DNA of 64,000 bases, from contig NZ_VDFY01000135.1 in the NCBI RefSeq assembly GCF_006228125.1, forward strand, positions 24,594 to 88,593. Reading direction: 5' to 3'. Each line of letters opens with the position of its first letter. Position 1 is the first letter of the stretch. This DNA comes from Micromonospora orduensis (GTDB lineage Bacteria > Actinomycetota > Actinomycetes > Mycobacteriales > Micromonosporaceae). This document shows, one piece after another, positions 39,587 through 48,723 of this stretch. Both the position numbers and the translations under genes were made by a program. The notes beneath the pieces are model-generated. The model was given only the letters and a program-made list of their open reading frames with translations, was not told the origin of the DNA and did not search any database.

Positions 39587-42388
39587 ATGTCGAGTCCCGC
39601 CGAGCGGTACGCAGCGGCGCGCCGCCGGGCCGCGCAAGCCTCACAGTTCCCGGCTCTGGACGAGTTCGCCCTCGACCTGGGGTTCGATCTCGACGATTTC
39701 CAGCGCGAGGCGTGTCAGTCCCTGGAGCGGGGCAGCGGCGTGCTGGTGTGCGCCCCGACCGGGGCCGGCAAGACGGTGGTGGGCGAGTTCGCCGTACACC
39801 TGGCTCTGCGGGGGCGGCCCGACGATCCGGCGGCGGCCGACGCGGCGGCGACGTCCCCGACCCGGCGCAAGTGCTTCTACACCACCCCGATCAAGGCGCT
39901 GTCCAACCAGAAGTACCACGACCTGGTCGCCCGGTACGGCGCCGAGCAGGTCGGCCTGCTCACCGGCGACAACGCCATCAACGGCGACGCGCCCGTGGTG
40001 GTGATGACCACCGAGGTGCTGCGCAACATGCTCTACGCGGGCTCCAGCACCCTGCAGGGCCTCGCTTACGTGGTGATGGACGAGGTGCACTACCTCGCCG
40101 ACCGGTTCCGTGGCGGGGTGTGGGAAGAGGTGATCATCCACCTGCCCGCCTCGGTCACCCTGGTCTCGCTGTCGGCGACCGTCTCCAACGCCGAGGAGTT
40201 CGCCGACTGGCTGGTCACCGTGCGCGGCGAGACGGCCGTGGTGGTCAGCGAGCACCGGCCGGTGCCGCTGTGGCAGCACATGCTGGTCGGCAAGCGGATG
40301 TTCGACCTGTTCCACGACGCCGACGCGGCCCGCAAGCACGACGTGCACCCGGAGCTGCTGCGCTACACCCGGGACACCGTGCGTCGCCTGGAGCTGGGGG
40401 AGGGGCGCAGCGCGGGGCCGGGCTCCGGTCGGCGTGGCCCCCGCTGGCGTGGCCCGATGCGCCCGGACATCGTCGACCGGCTGGACCGTGAGGGTCTGCT
40501 GCCGGCGATCCTGTTCATCTTCAGCCGGGCCGGCTGCGCCGCCGCGGTGCAGCAGTGCCTCGCCGCCGGGCTGCGGCTCACCTCGCCCGACGAGCGGGCC
40601 GAGATCCGCCGGGTCGTCGAGTCCCGGGTCACCGCCATCCCCGGCGAGGACCTGTCGGTGCTGGGCTACTGGGAGTGGCTCGACGGCCTGGAACGCGGCC
40701 TCGCCGCCCACCACGCCGGCATGCTGCCGGTGTTCAAGGAGATCGTCGAGGAGCTGTTCGTCCGCGGTCTGGTCAAGGCGGTCTTCGCCACCGAGACCCT
40801 CGCCCTGGGCATCAACATGCCGGCCCGCTGCGTGGTGCTGGAACGCCTCGTCAAGTACAACGGCGAGGCGCACGTCGACCTGACGCCGGGGGAGTACACC
40901 CAGCTCACCGGCCGGGCCGGCCGGCGGGGCATCGACGTGGAGGGGCACGCCGTGGTGGTGTGGTCCCCGGAGACCGACCCCCGGCACGTGGCGGGCCTCG
41001 CCTCCACCCGCACCTACCCGCTGCGCTCCAGCTTCCGGCCCTCGTACAACATGGCGGTGAACCTCGTCGGCACGGTCGGCGCGGAGCCGGCCCGTACGCT
41101 GCTGGAGTCCTCGTTCGCGCAGTTCCAGGCGGACCGGTCGGTGGTCGGCCTGGCCCGGCAGGTGCAGCGCAACAGCGAGACCATCGAGGCGTACGGCGCG
41201 GAGGCCGCCTGCCACCACGGTGACTTCGACGAGTACTTCGCGCTGCGGGTGGCCATCGCCGACCGGGAGAAGGCCATCGCCCGGCAGGGGCAGACCCAGC
41301 GCAAGGCCGCCGCCGTGGCGTCGCTGGAGCGGCTGCGGGTCGGTGACGTGATCCGGGTGCCGTCGGGCCGCCGCGCCGGGCTGGCCGTCGTCCTGGACCC
41401 GGCGACCGGCGGGTTCGGCGAACCCCGGCCGCTTGTGCTCACCCAGGACCGCTGGGCCGGGCGGGTGAGCCCGGGCGACTTCACCACCCCGGCCGAGGTG
41501 CTGGCCCGCATCCGGGTGCCCAAGCACTTCAACCACCGCTCACCCGGCGCACGGCGGGACCTGGCCGCTGAGGTCAGCGGCACCGGACTGGACCGGCACG
41601 GCGGCCGTCGCGGTGGCCGGTCCCGGCCGGCGGCCGGCGAGGACCACCGGCTCACCCAGCTGCGTACCGAACTGCGTAACCACCCCTGTCACGCCTGCCC
41701 CGAGCGGGAGGAACACGCCCGCTGGGCGGAGCGGCGCCGGCGCCTGGAGCGCGACACCGAGGAGCTGCGTGAGCGGGTCTCCGGGCGTACCGGGTCCCTC
41801 GCCCGCACGTTCGACCGGATCGTCGCGTTGCTGACCGACCGTGGCTACCTCGCCCGCGACGGCGCGGTGACCGACGCCGGCCGGATGCTCGGCCGGATCT
41901 GGACCGAGGCGGACCTGCTTGTCGCCGAGTGCCTGCGCCGGGGCGTGTGGGACGGACTGTCCCCGGCGGAGTTGGCCGCCGCCGTGTCCGTGGTGGTCTT
42001 CGAGGCGCGCCGCGACGTCGACGAGCGGGCGTCGCTGCCGCGCGGGCCGGTGGCCGACGCGGTCGACGAGACGCTGAAGCTGTGGAGCGAGATCGAGGCC
42101 GACGAGGCGGCGCGTGGTCTGACCGCCACCCGGGAGCCGGATCTCGGCTTCGCCTGGCCGGTCTTCCGGTGGGCGCGGGGCGAGGCGCTGGCCAAGGTGC
42201 TCGGCAGCGGGCACGAGATCGACGGCGAGATGCCGGCCGGTGACTTCGTCAGGTGGGCGCGCCAGGTGGTCGACCTGCTCGGTCAACTTGCCGACTCCGG
42301 CGGCGCGTCGCCGGAGCTGCGCTCCACCGCCCGGCAGGCGATAGCGGCCATCAACCGGGGCGTGCTGGAGTACCACACCTCCGCCTGA
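39587..42388 (+). CDS. helY: Ski2/Mtr4-type DEAD/DEAH-box helicase HelY
   Basis: A 933-residue superfamily-2 helicase, probably acting on RNA. Motif I is APTGAGKT (56-63), motif II is DEVH (165-168), motif III is SLSATVSN and motif VI is QLTGRAGRRGID. The C-terminal third contains a DSHCT-type helical domain with four conserved cysteine/histidine positions near CHACPEREEH. HelY follows tatC in Mycobacterium too, although here five genes and a toxin-antitoxin pair intervene. ATG 39587 is seven bases after TAATCT, so it is likely leaderless. Confidence 0.93.
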   Translation: MSSPAERYAAARRRAAQASQFPALDEFALDLGFDLDDFQREACQSLERGSGVLVCAPTGAGKTVVGEFAVHLALRGRPDDPAAADAAATSPTRRKCFYTTPIKALSNQKYHDLVARYGAEQVGLLTGDNAINGDAPVVVMTTEVLRNMLYAGSSTLQGLAYVVMDEVHYLADRFRGGVWEEVIIHLPASVTLVSLSATVSNAEEFADWLVTVRGETAVVVSEHRPVPLWQHMLVGKRMFDLFHDADAARKHDVHPELLRYTRDTVRRLELGEGRSAGPGSGRRGPRWRGPMRPDIVDRLDREGLLPAILFIFSRAGCAAAVQQCLAAGLRLTSPDERAEIRRVVESRVTAIPGEDLSVLGYWEWLDGLERGLAAHHAGMLPVFKEIVEELFVRGLVKAVFATETLALGINMPARCVVLERLVKYNGEAHVDLTPGEYTQLTGRAGRRGIDVEGHAVVVWSPETDPRHVAGLASTRTYPLRSSFRPSYNMAVNLVGTVGAEPARTLLESSFAQFQADRSVVGLARQVQRNSETIEAYGAEAACHHGDFDEYFALRVAIADREKAIARQGQTQRKAAAVASLERLRVGDVIRVPSGRRAGLAVVLDPATGGFGEPRPLVLTQDRWAGRVSPGDFTTPAEVLARIRVPKHFNHRSPGARRDLAAEVSGTGLDRHGGRRGGRSRPAAGEDHRLTQLRTELRNHPCHACPEREEHARWAERRRRLERDTEELRERVSGRTGSLARTFDRIVALLTDRGYLARDGAVTDAGRMLGRIWTEADLLVAECLRRGVWDGLSPAELAAAVSVVVFEARRDVDERASLPRGPVADAVDETLKLWSEIEADEAARGLTATREPDLGFAWPVFRWARGEALAKVLGSGHEIDGEMPAGDFVRWARQVVDLLGQLADSGGASPELRSTARQAIAAINRGVLEYHTSA

Positions 42389-42445
42389 TCATCACTTTCG
42401 GTCAACGCCGCAGGCGAATCGACGCATCGGACGGTCACCGTGACG

Positions 42446-42472
42446 GCACCCCCCGGATCGCCCGGGGGGCGC
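42446..42472 (+). terminator. Terminator after helY
   Basis: An 8-bp G/C stem (42449-42456 with 42462-42469), extended by two further pairs around one mismatch, lies 58 bases after the helY stop. Confidence 0.6.
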
Positions 42473-42553
42473 TGTTGCGCCTGGTCGGAGCACCCCTGAT
42501 CATTGCCCGGGCGCCGTGTCTACGCGCCGGTAACGAAGGGGGAGAAGACCGCC

Positions 42554-43438
42554 GTGGCGGAGATCAATCACTTTGAGTACGGCTGGATCACACCCGCGCT
42601 GAGTTACGCGCTGTCCGTGCTCGGCTCGATCCTCGGGCTGGTCTGCGCCGGTCGGATCCGTACCGCCCGTACCGCCGGGCAGCGCGCCTGGTGGGGCCTG
42701 CTCGCCGCCTGGGCGCTCGGAGGCACCGCCATCTGGGCCATGCACTTCATGGCCATGCTGGGCTTCGCCGTGGACGGCACCCGCATCCGGTACGACGTGC
42801 CACTGACCGCCGCCAGCACCGCCATCGCCGTGGTGGCGGTCGGCATCGGCCTGGCCATCGTCGGCACCGGCCGGCTGAACCCGGCACGGCTGGTCGCCGG
42901 CGGCGTCTTCACCGGCGCCGGGGTCGCCGCCATGCACTACACCGGCATGGCGGCGATGCGCCTCAACGGCGACCTCGGCTACGACACGACCCGGGTGGCC
43001 CTGTCGGTGGTCATCGCGGTCGTGGCGTCCACCGTCGCGCTGTGGCTCGCCATGACCGTCCGCCGGGGCCTGGCGATCTTCGCTTCCGCGCTGGTCATGG
43101 GCGTCGCCGTGAACGGGATGCACTTCACCGGCATGAGCGCGCTCTCGGTGCACCAGCACGAGGCCCGTGGCGCGGTGACCGGCGCCAGCGTGGGCGCGCT
43201 GCTGGTACCGATCGTCCTCGCGGTGATCTTCGGGGTGGTCGGTCTGCTCTACGCGCTGCTCGCCGCGCCCACCGACGACGACCGGGCCGCCGCCGCGTAC
43301 CTCGACGCCCGGCGGCCGCCGGAGCCGACCCTGGCGACGCCCACCGTCGCCCCGGACCCGGTCGGGCTGCGGGCCCGCTCCACCCTCGGCCAGCCGGGCA
43401 CGCCGTTCCCGTCCCGCCGGGACAACCCGCCCCGCTAG
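42554..43438 (+). CDS. MHYT-domain membrane sensor protein
   Basis: A 294-residue protein with seven predicted membrane helices that form an MHYT domain. The three repeats AMHFMAML, AMHYTGMAAM and GMHFTGMSAL provide Met and His residues thought to bind copper or sense a gas such as O2, CO or NO. Unlike many homologues it has no GGDEF, EAL or kinase output domain, only a proline-rich cytosolic tail after about 240. GTG 42554 has GGGGAGA ten bases upstream. The partner and signal are unknown. Confidence 0.88.
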   Translation: MAEINHFEYGWITPALSYALSVLGSILGLVCAGRIRTARTAGQRAWWGLLAAWALGGTAIWAMHFMAMLGFAVDGTRIRYDVPLTAASTAIAVVAVGIGLAIVGTGRLNPARLVAGGVFTGAGVAAMHYTGMAAMRLNGDLGYDTTRVALSVVIAVVASTVALWLAMTVRRGLAIFASALVMGVAVNGMHFTGMSALSVHQHEARGAVTGASVGALLVPIVLAVIFGVVGLLYALLAAPTDDDRAAAAYLDARRPPEPTLATPTVAPDPVGLRARSTLGQPGTPFPSRRDNPPR

Positions 43439-43532
43439 GCGATCCAGCTCTGCCCCTGGCGGGTGGTGTCGGTGTTGAATGTGAGAGCCGTTCGACAGCG
43501 GCTCGGCACCGGCGACCACAGAGGAGACAGAG

Positions 43533-44384
43533 TTGAACTTCCTGCGTCTCGGCCCGGCCGGTCGGGAGATCCCGGTCGTCCAGCACGACGGTACGAGCTA
43601 CGACCTGCGAGTCCTCACCGCCGACCTGGACGGGGCGTTCTGGTCGGCGGACGGCATCGCGCGTACCCGCGCCGCTCTGGAGCGTGGGGAACTGGCCGAG
43701 CTGCCCGACGCGGGAGTCCTGCGGGTGGGCGCGCCCGTCGCGCGGCCCAACAAGATCGTCTGCATCGGACTCAACTACCGCGACCACGCGGCGGAGACGG
43801 GTGCCCCGCTCCCCGCCGAGCCGGTGGTCTTCATGAAGGACCCGATGACGCTTGTCGGGCCGTTCGACGACGTCCACATCCCGCGCGGGTCCACCCAGAC
43901 CGACTGGGAGGTCGAGCTGGCGGTCGTCGTCGGCACGACCATCCGCTACGCCGACTCCCCGGAGCAGGCCGTGCGGCACATCGCCGGGTACGCGGTGTCG
44001 CACGACGTGTCCGAACGTGGTTTCCAGCTCGAACGCGGAGGCCAGTGGGACAAGGGCAAGAGCTGCGAGACGTTCAACCCGCTGGGGCCGTGGCTCGTGC
44101 CGGCGGACGAGGTCGGCGACCCGCAGGCGCTGTCGCTGCGGTTGTGGGTCAACGGGGTTCTCCGCCAGGACGGCACGACCAAGGACATGATCTTTCCGGT
44201 CGCGCACGTCGTCTGGTACCTCAGCCAGTTCATGGTCCTGTACCCCGGCGACGTGATCAACACGGGAACGCCGGCCGGGGTGGCGCTCGGGCTCGCGGAC
44301 CATCCGTACCTGCGGGCCGGCGACGTGGTGGAGTTGGAGATCAGCGGTCTGGGACGGGCGCGTCAGACGCTGGTGGCGGCATGA
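43533..44384 (+). CDS. FAH-family hydrolase, probable 2,4-diketo-3-deoxy-L-fuconate (or rhamnonate) hydrolase
   Basis: A 283-residue fumarylacetoacetate-hydrolase-fold enzyme. The core runs from KIVCIGLNYRDHAAETG. Metal ligands are Glu126 and Glu128 (DWEVELA) and Asp158 (VSHDVSER), and KSCETFNPLGPW is the substrate loop. This subgroup splits 2,4-diketo-3-deoxy sugar acids into pyruvate and a 2-hydroxyacid. Being co-transcribed with an SDR and lutABC suggests an L-fucose or L-rhamnose acid, whose product would be L-lactate. Acylpyruvate hydrolase is the alternative. It starts at TTG 43533 with GAGGAG six bases upstream, and overlaps the SDR gene. Confidence 0.85.
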   Translation: MNFLRLGPAGREIPVVQHDGTSYDLRVLTADLDGAFWSADGIARTRAALERGELAELPDAGVLRVGAPVARPNKIVCIGLNYRDHAAETGAPLPAEPVVFMKDPMTLVGPFDDVHIPRGSTQTDWEVELAVVVGTTIRYADSPEQAVRHIAGYAVSHDVSERGFQLERGGQWDKGKSCETFNPLGPWLVPADEVGDPQALSLRLWVNGVLRQDGTTKDMIFPVAHVVWYLSQFMVLYPGDVINTGTPAGVALGLADHPYLRAGDVVELEISGLGRARQTLVAA

Positions 44385-45130
44385 GCGGGGAGTTCGCCGG
44401 GCTGACCGCGATCGTCACGGGTGGCTCGTCGGGCATCGGTCGCGCCAGCGCCGAGGAGCTGCGGGCCAGGGGAGCCCGGGTGGCCGTCCTCGACCTCGAC
44501 CCGAGCGGGCTCGCCGACGACATCGCCGGTTTCGCCGCCGACGTGTCGGACCGCGCGTCGGTGGCGTCGGCGGTCGCCGCGGTCGCCGACACGTTCGGCG
44601 GCATCGACGTGGTGGTCAACAACGCCGGGATCGGAGCGACCGGAACCGTCGCCGACAACACCGACGACGAGTGGCGTCGTGTGCTCGACGTCAACGTGGT
44701 CGGCATGGCGAGAGTGGTGAGCGAGGCCCTGCCGTGGCTGCGCCGCTCGGAGCACGCCTCGGTCGTCAACGTCTCGTCCATCGCCGCGCTCAACGGCCTG
44801 CCGGGTCGGGCGCTCTACTCGGCAAGCAAGGGCGCGGTACTGTCGCTGACCCTCGCCATGGCCACCGACCACGTCCGCGAGGGGGTCCGGGTCAACTGCG
44901 TGTGCCCCGGCACGGCGGACACCCCGTGGGTCGGGCGTCTGCTGGCGCAGGCCGACGACCCGGCCGCCGAGCGGGCCGCGCTGCGGGCCCGCCAGCCCAT
45001 CGGGCGCCTGGTGACACCGCAGGAGGTGGCGAACGCGATCGTCTACCTCGCGTCGCCCCGGGCGGGCTCCACCACGGGTACGGTGCTGGACGTCGACGGC
45101 GGAGTCACCCGCCTGCGGGTCCGGCCGTGA
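44381..45130 (+). CDS. SDR dehydrogenase, probable 2-keto-3-deoxy-L-fuconate (or rhamnonate) dehydrogenase
   Basis: A 249-residue classical short-chain dehydrogenase. The NAD site is TGGSSGIGR (13-21), Asp38 after strand two favours NAD over NADP, NNAG is at 80-83, and the catalytic Ser132 or Ser133, Tyr146 and Lys150 (YSASK) are present. Because it overlaps the FAH gene by four bases (ATGA), it should supply that enzyme's diketo substrate, the role of 2-keto-3-deoxy-L-fuconate or L-rhamnonate 4-dehydrogenase. This substrate is an inference from context. Confidence 0.85.
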   Translation: MSGEFAGLTAIVTGGSSGIGRASAEELRARGARVAVLDLDPSGLADDIAGFAADVSDRASVASAVAAVADTFGGIDVVVNNAGIGATGTVADNTDDEWRRVLDVNVVGMARVVSEALPWLRRSEHASVVNVSSIAALNGLPGRALYSASKGAVLSLTLAMATDHVREGVRVNCVCPGTADTPWVGRLLAQADDPAAERAALRARQPIGRLVTPQEVANAIVYLASPRAGSTTGTVLDVDGGVTRLRVRP

Positions 45131-45154
45131 CGAGCGGACCGGCGGGGAGGTGAG

Positions 45155-45904
45155 ATGCGGATCGCGCTGTTCGTGACCTGCCTGGCCGACACCATGTTCC
45201 CGCAGGCCGCGACGGCGACGGTGCGACTGCTGGAGCGACTGGGCCACGAGGTGGTCTTCCCGCCGGACCAGACCTGTTGCGGGCAGATGCACATCAACAC
45301 CGGCTACCCGTCCGACGCGGTCCCGCTGGTGCGCCGGCACGTGCGGGTCTTCGACCCGTACGACGTGATCGTCGCGCCGTCGGGCTCCTGCGTGGGGGCG
45401 GTGCGGCACCAGCACGCCACGGTGGCCCGACGGGCGGGCGACGCGTCGTTGACGAGCCGCGCGGAGTCGGTGGCGGCGCGCACGTACGAGCTGTCCGAGC
45501 TGCTTGTCGACGTGCTCGGGGTGACGGACGTGGGCGCGTACTTCCCGCACCGGGTCACCTACCATCCGACCTGCCACTCGCTGCGGATGCTGCGGGTGGG
45601 CGACCGGCCGCCCACGCTCCTGCGCGCGGTGCGCGGTCTCGACCTGGTCGAGCTGCCGGCGCAGGAGCAGTGCTGCGGGTTCGGCGGCACGTTCGCCGTG
45701 AAGAACGCGGAGACCTCCACGGCGATGCTGGCCGACAAGATGCGCCACGTGCTCTCCACAGGCGCCGACGTGTGCACCGCCAGCGACGCCTCCTGCCTGC
45801 TGCACATCGGTGGCGGGTTGTCGCGGCTGCGCACCGGCGTACGCACCGTGCACCTCGCCGAGATCCTGGCGTCGACCGAGCACGAACCGGCGGTGCGAGG
45901 GTGA
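45155..45904 (+). CDS. lutA: L-lactate utilisation protein LutA, CCG domain
   Basis: A 249-residue protein with two cysteine-rich CCG domains, as in heterodisulfide reductase subunit B. The clusters are at TCCGQMH (about 41-47) and QCCGFGG (about 170), with further Cys in GSCVG and HPTCHSL. With LutB and LutC it oxidises L-lactate to pyruvate in a membrane-linked complex. ATG 45155 has GGGGAGG just upstream. It lies 24 bases after the SDR gene, in the same operon, which would hand over L-lactate directly. Confidence 0.93.
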   Translation: MRIALFVTCLADTMFPQAATATVRLLERLGHEVVFPPDQTCCGQMHINTGYPSDAVPLVRRHVRVFDPYDVIVAPSGSCVGAVRHQHATVARRAGDASLTSRAESVAARTYELSELLVDVLGVTDVGAYFPHRVTYHPTCHSLRMLRVGDRPPTLLRAVRGLDLVELPAQEQCCGFGGTFAVKNAETSTAMLADKMRHVLSTGADVCTASDASCLLHIGGGLSRLRTGVRTVHLAEILASTEHEPAVRG

Positions 45905-47346
45905 ACCGTCCGACGTTCCTCGGCATGCCGGCGACCGCGCCGCCCGGTGTGGGGCACCTGCGCGGCGACGAGTCGTTCCCGGCGGCCGCGCGGCGCAGCC
46001 TGGCCGACCCGCAACTGCGGCGCAACCTGCGGCACGCGACGACCACGATCCGGGCCAAGTCCGCCGGGGTCATCGCCGAGTCGCCGGACTGGGAGCAGTT
46101 GCGCGCGGCCGGCGCGGCGATCAAGGCAGACACCCTCAACCGGCTGCCGGAGCTGCTGGAACAGCTCGAAGCGAAGGTCATCGAGGCCGGCGGCGTGGTG
46201 CACTGGGCGGCGGACGCGGTCCAGGCCAACCAGATCGTCACCGACCTCGTCCGGGCGGCCGGCGCGGACCGGGTCATCAAAGTCAAGTCGATGGCCACCC
46301 AGGAGATCGGCCTCAACGAGGCACTGCACGCTGCCGGCGTCACCGCCGTGGAGACGGACCTCGCGGAACTCATCGTGCAGCTCGGCGACGACCGGCCCAG
46401 CCACATCCTGGTCCCCGCGATCCACCGCAACCGGGCGGAGATCCGGGAGATATTCCTCCGCGAGATGCCCGGCGTCGACCCGGCGCTCACCGCCGACCCG
46501 TCGGCCCTCGCGGCCGCCGCGCGCCGATACCTGCGGGAGACGTTCCTGAGTACGCCGGTGGCGGTGTCCGGCGCGAACTTCGCCGTCGCCGAGACCGGCA
46601 CCCTGGCCGTCGTCGAGTCCGAGGGCAACGGCCGGATGTGTCTGACCCTGCCGCGCACGCTGATCACCCTGATGGGCGTGGAGAAGGTCGTACCGACCTG
46701 GCGGGACCTGGAGGTGTTCCTCCAACTGCTGCCCAGGGCGTCGACCGGGGAGCGGATGAACCCGTACACGTCGATGTGGACCGGTGTGACTCCCGGCGAC
46801 GGGCCGCAGGCGTTCCACCTGGTCCTGCTGGACAACGGCCGCGGCGCGGTGCTCGCCGACGAGGTCGGTCGGCAGGCGTTGCGGTGCATCCGCTGCTCGG
46901 CCTGCCTCAACGTGTGCCCGGTGTACGAACGGGCCGGCGGGCACGCCTACGGCTCGGTGTATCCGGGGCCGATCGGTGCCGTGCTGTCGCCCCAGCTCAC
47001 CGGCGTCGACGACAACGCCTCCCTGCCGTACGCGTCGACGCTCTGCGGCGCGTGCTACGACGCCTGCCCGGTGCAGATCAACATCCCGGAGGTGCTTGTG
47101 CACCTGCGCGCCGAGGCCGTCGACGCGCGACGCCGGCCCACCGCCGAGTCGATCGCGATGGCCGCCGCCGCGTACACGATGGACCATCCCCGGCTGTACG
47201 AGGCCGCCCAGCGCGCCTCCCGGCTGAGCCGGGTCGCGGGCCGGCGTGGTCGGGGCCTGCCGCCGCCGTTGAACGGCTGGACGGCCAGCCGGGACCTGCC
47301 GGACCCGCCGACCGAGACGTTCCGCGAATGGTGGGCCGCGCGGTGA
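45901..47346 (+). CDS. lutB: L-lactate utilisation iron-sulfur protein LutB
   Basis: A 481-residue subunit with a LUD domain (about 60-290; AETGTLAVVESEGNGRM) and a C-terminal ferredoxin-like part with two 4Fe-4S motifs, CIRCSACLNVCP and CGACYDACP. MNPYTSMWTG is typical of LutB. It is expected to carry electrons from lactate oxidation towards the respiratory chain. The GTG start overlaps lutA (GTGA) and the stop overlaps lutC. It closely matches Bacillus LutB in layout. Confidence 0.94.
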   Translation: MNRPTFLGMPATAPPGVGHLRGDESFPAAARRSLADPQLRRNLRHATTTIRAKSAGVIAESPDWEQLRAAGAAIKADTLNRLPELLEQLEAKVIEAGGVVHWAADAVQANQIVTDLVRAAGADRVIKVKSMATQEIGLNEALHAAGVTAVETDLAELIVQLGDDRPSHILVPAIHRNRAEIREIFLREMPGVDPALTADPSALAAAARRYLRETFLSTPVAVSGANFAVAETGTLAVVESEGNGRMCLTLPRTLITLMGVEKVVPTWRDLEVFLQLLPRASTGERMNPYTSMWTGVTPGDGPQAFHLVLLDNGRGAVLADEVGRQALRCIRCSACLNVCPVYERAGGHAYGSVYPGPIGAVLSPQLTGVDDNASLPYASTLCGACYDACPVQINIPEVLVHLRAEAVDARRRPTAESIAMAAAAYTMDHPRLYEAAQRASRLSRVAGRRGRGLPPPLNGWTASRDLPDPPTETFREWWAAR

Positions 47347-47942
47347 GCGCTCGGGATCTCGTCCTCGGCCGGCTACGGGCCGCGCTCGCCGGCGGCGCCC
47401 ACACTCCGGTGGAGGTGCCGCGCGACTACCGGCACGAGGGCACGCTCGACCTCGACCAGCTGGTGGAACGGCTGACCGACTACCGGGCGCACGTGCACCG
47501 GGTCGCCGAGGCCGCCGTGGCCGACACGATCGCCGACATCCTGCCGGCCGGCGGCACCGTCGTCGTACCCCCGGGTCTGCCGCCCGCCTGGCTGCCGCCG
47601 ACGGTGACCGCGCTGTCCGACGACGGCCTCGACAACGCGCGGATCGGCGCGGCCGACGCCGTCGTCACCGGAGCCGCCGTCGCCGTCGCCGAGACCGGCA
47701 CTGTCGTCCTCGACGGCTCACCCGACCAGGGTCGCCGGGTGCTCAGCCTGCTGCCGGACCGGCACGTGTGCGTCCTGCGGGCCGACCAGGTGGTGGCGAC
47801 CGTGCCGGAGGCCCTCGCCCGGCTGACGCCGCAGCGCCCGCTGACCTGGATCAGCGGGCCGTCGGCGACCAGCGACATCGAACTCATCCGGGTGGAGGGT
47901 GTGCACGGACCGCGCAAGCTGCACGTCATCCTGGTGCCCTGA
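47343..47942 (+). CDS. lutC: L-lactate utilisation protein LutC
   Basis: A 199-residue LUD-domain protein, the third Lut subunit. VAVAETGTVVLDGSPDQGRR and the end ISGPSATSDIELIRVEGVHG are the family signatures. The GTG start overlaps lutB by four bases. Its stop codon lies inside a strong hairpin that ends the operon. Bacillus lutABC is controlled by LutR; no equivalent regulator is adjacent here, although a GntR-type gene lies 300 bases downstream in the opposite direction. Confidence 0.93.
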   Translation: MSARDLVLGRLRAALAGGAHTPVEVPRDYRHEGTLDLDQLVERLTDYRAHVHRVAEAAVADTIADILPAGGTVVVPPGLPPAWLPPTVTALSDDGLDNARIGAADAVVTGAAVAVAETGTVVLDGSPDQGRRVLSLLPDRHVCVLRADQVVATVPEALARLTPQRPLTWISGPSATSDIELIRVEGVHGPRKLHVILVP

Positions 47943-47974
47943 CAGCGCTGTTGTCCGCCGCGCTGTCAGGGCAC
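47934..47974 (+). terminator. Terminator of the FAH-SDR-lutABC operon
   Basis: A perfect 14-bp stem (47934-47947 with 47961-47974, 13-base loop) contains the lutC stop codon. The following 260 bases up to the GntR gene hold only very short, unconvincing frames. Confidence 0.75.
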
Positions 47975-48234
47975 TCGCCGGCAAGGGGTTGTCTCAGGCC
48001 GGAGACTGGCCGACGGAAAGACGAGATGCGCCCGGCCGGGCACGGGTTCGACAACGAGCGGCAAGAGACGGATGCCGCCGCCGATTCCCAGCGCTACCTC
48101 ACGCTCATGCTGCGCCTGCTCCAGCCCTGAAACCGCCACGGCGCGATCATGAGAACCTCGCACTCCCCGAGGCGCCATCCGGACCAGCTGACGACCAGCC
48201 GCGTACTGGGTCCTGGGCTGTGACGGGGGCCCAC

Positions 48235-48468
48235 CTAGCCAGATTGCCGAGCCTCGGCTACGTAGACGCCCTTACCGGGATGTCCCTCGACCAACTCGCG
48301 GTCTTTGAGGATTGTCATAACCCGGTTGATCGTGGAGATGTGCACACCGTGCTGTTCGGCTAGCTCGCGAGTGGACGGCAGCTTCTCGCCCGGTGCAAGC
48401 TCTCCGGACTTGATCTTTTCCGCGATCTCGTTGGCAATGCGCCGGTAGTCCACCTTCTCGGTCGGCAT
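48235..48468 (-). CDS. Short GntR-family winged-helix regulator
   Basis: A 77-residue protein made only of the GntR winged-helix DNA-binding domain: IANEIAEKIKSGELAPGEKL, LPSTRELAEQHGVHISTINR and GHPGKGVYVA. There is no effector-binding domain, although GntR proteins usually have one after residue 75. ATG 48468 has a GGAGAT site. Codon use is less C/G-biased than in most genes here. It diverges from the small cysteine protein and may bind the inverted boxes between them. Confidence 0.88.
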   Translation of the reverse strand: MPTEKVDYRRIANEIAEKIKSGELAPGEKLPSTRELAEQHGVHISTINRVMTILKDRELVEGHPGKGVYVAEARQSG

Positions 48469-48483
48469 GAGTCGATCTCCGTA

Positions 48484-48622
48484 GGTTCCCTGGTTTCGGC
48501 ATCCCAATTTGATCACGCCGGACCTGTTCCAACAAGTTTCATGATCTATCGGTGTTGAAGGTTGACCTACTCCTACAAGTTGGAATAGGCCGCTTGCTTA
48601 GTCGGGTTCCCTGGTTTCGGCA
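48484..48622. repeat. 18-bp direct repeat around gntR operator region
   Basis: GGTTCCCTGGTTTCGGCA occurs twice without mismatch, at 48484-48501 and 48605-48622. The copies bracket the promoter region between the GntR gene and the small cysteine protein gene. Confidence 0.85.
48523..48589. promoter_or_regulatory. Inverted operator-like boxes and promoter
   Basis: CCTGTTCCAACAAGT (48523-48537) and, inverted, ACAAGTTGGAATAGG (48575-48589) match at 12 of 15 positions. The second lies between a TTGACC -35 box (48562-48567) and a weak TAGGCC -10 (48586-48591) of a plus-strand promoter, where a bound repressor would block it. The GntR protein next door is the likely ligand. Confidence 0.5.
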
Positions 48623-48723
48623 AACTCCTGGGGTCCCGGCGGCATGCCCACCTGGGGGAGCACGACGTAGGACTCTGCCCCTCAGGTGGGTCTCAACCCA
48701 TGATCGTTGGGAAGGTGCCGACC

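Noticed and set aside
48026..48130. A 34-codon frame (MRPAGHGFDNERQE...) after the lut operon
   Set aside because: It has a weak GGAAAG site, but it is very short, lies past the terminator and has no recognisable feature.
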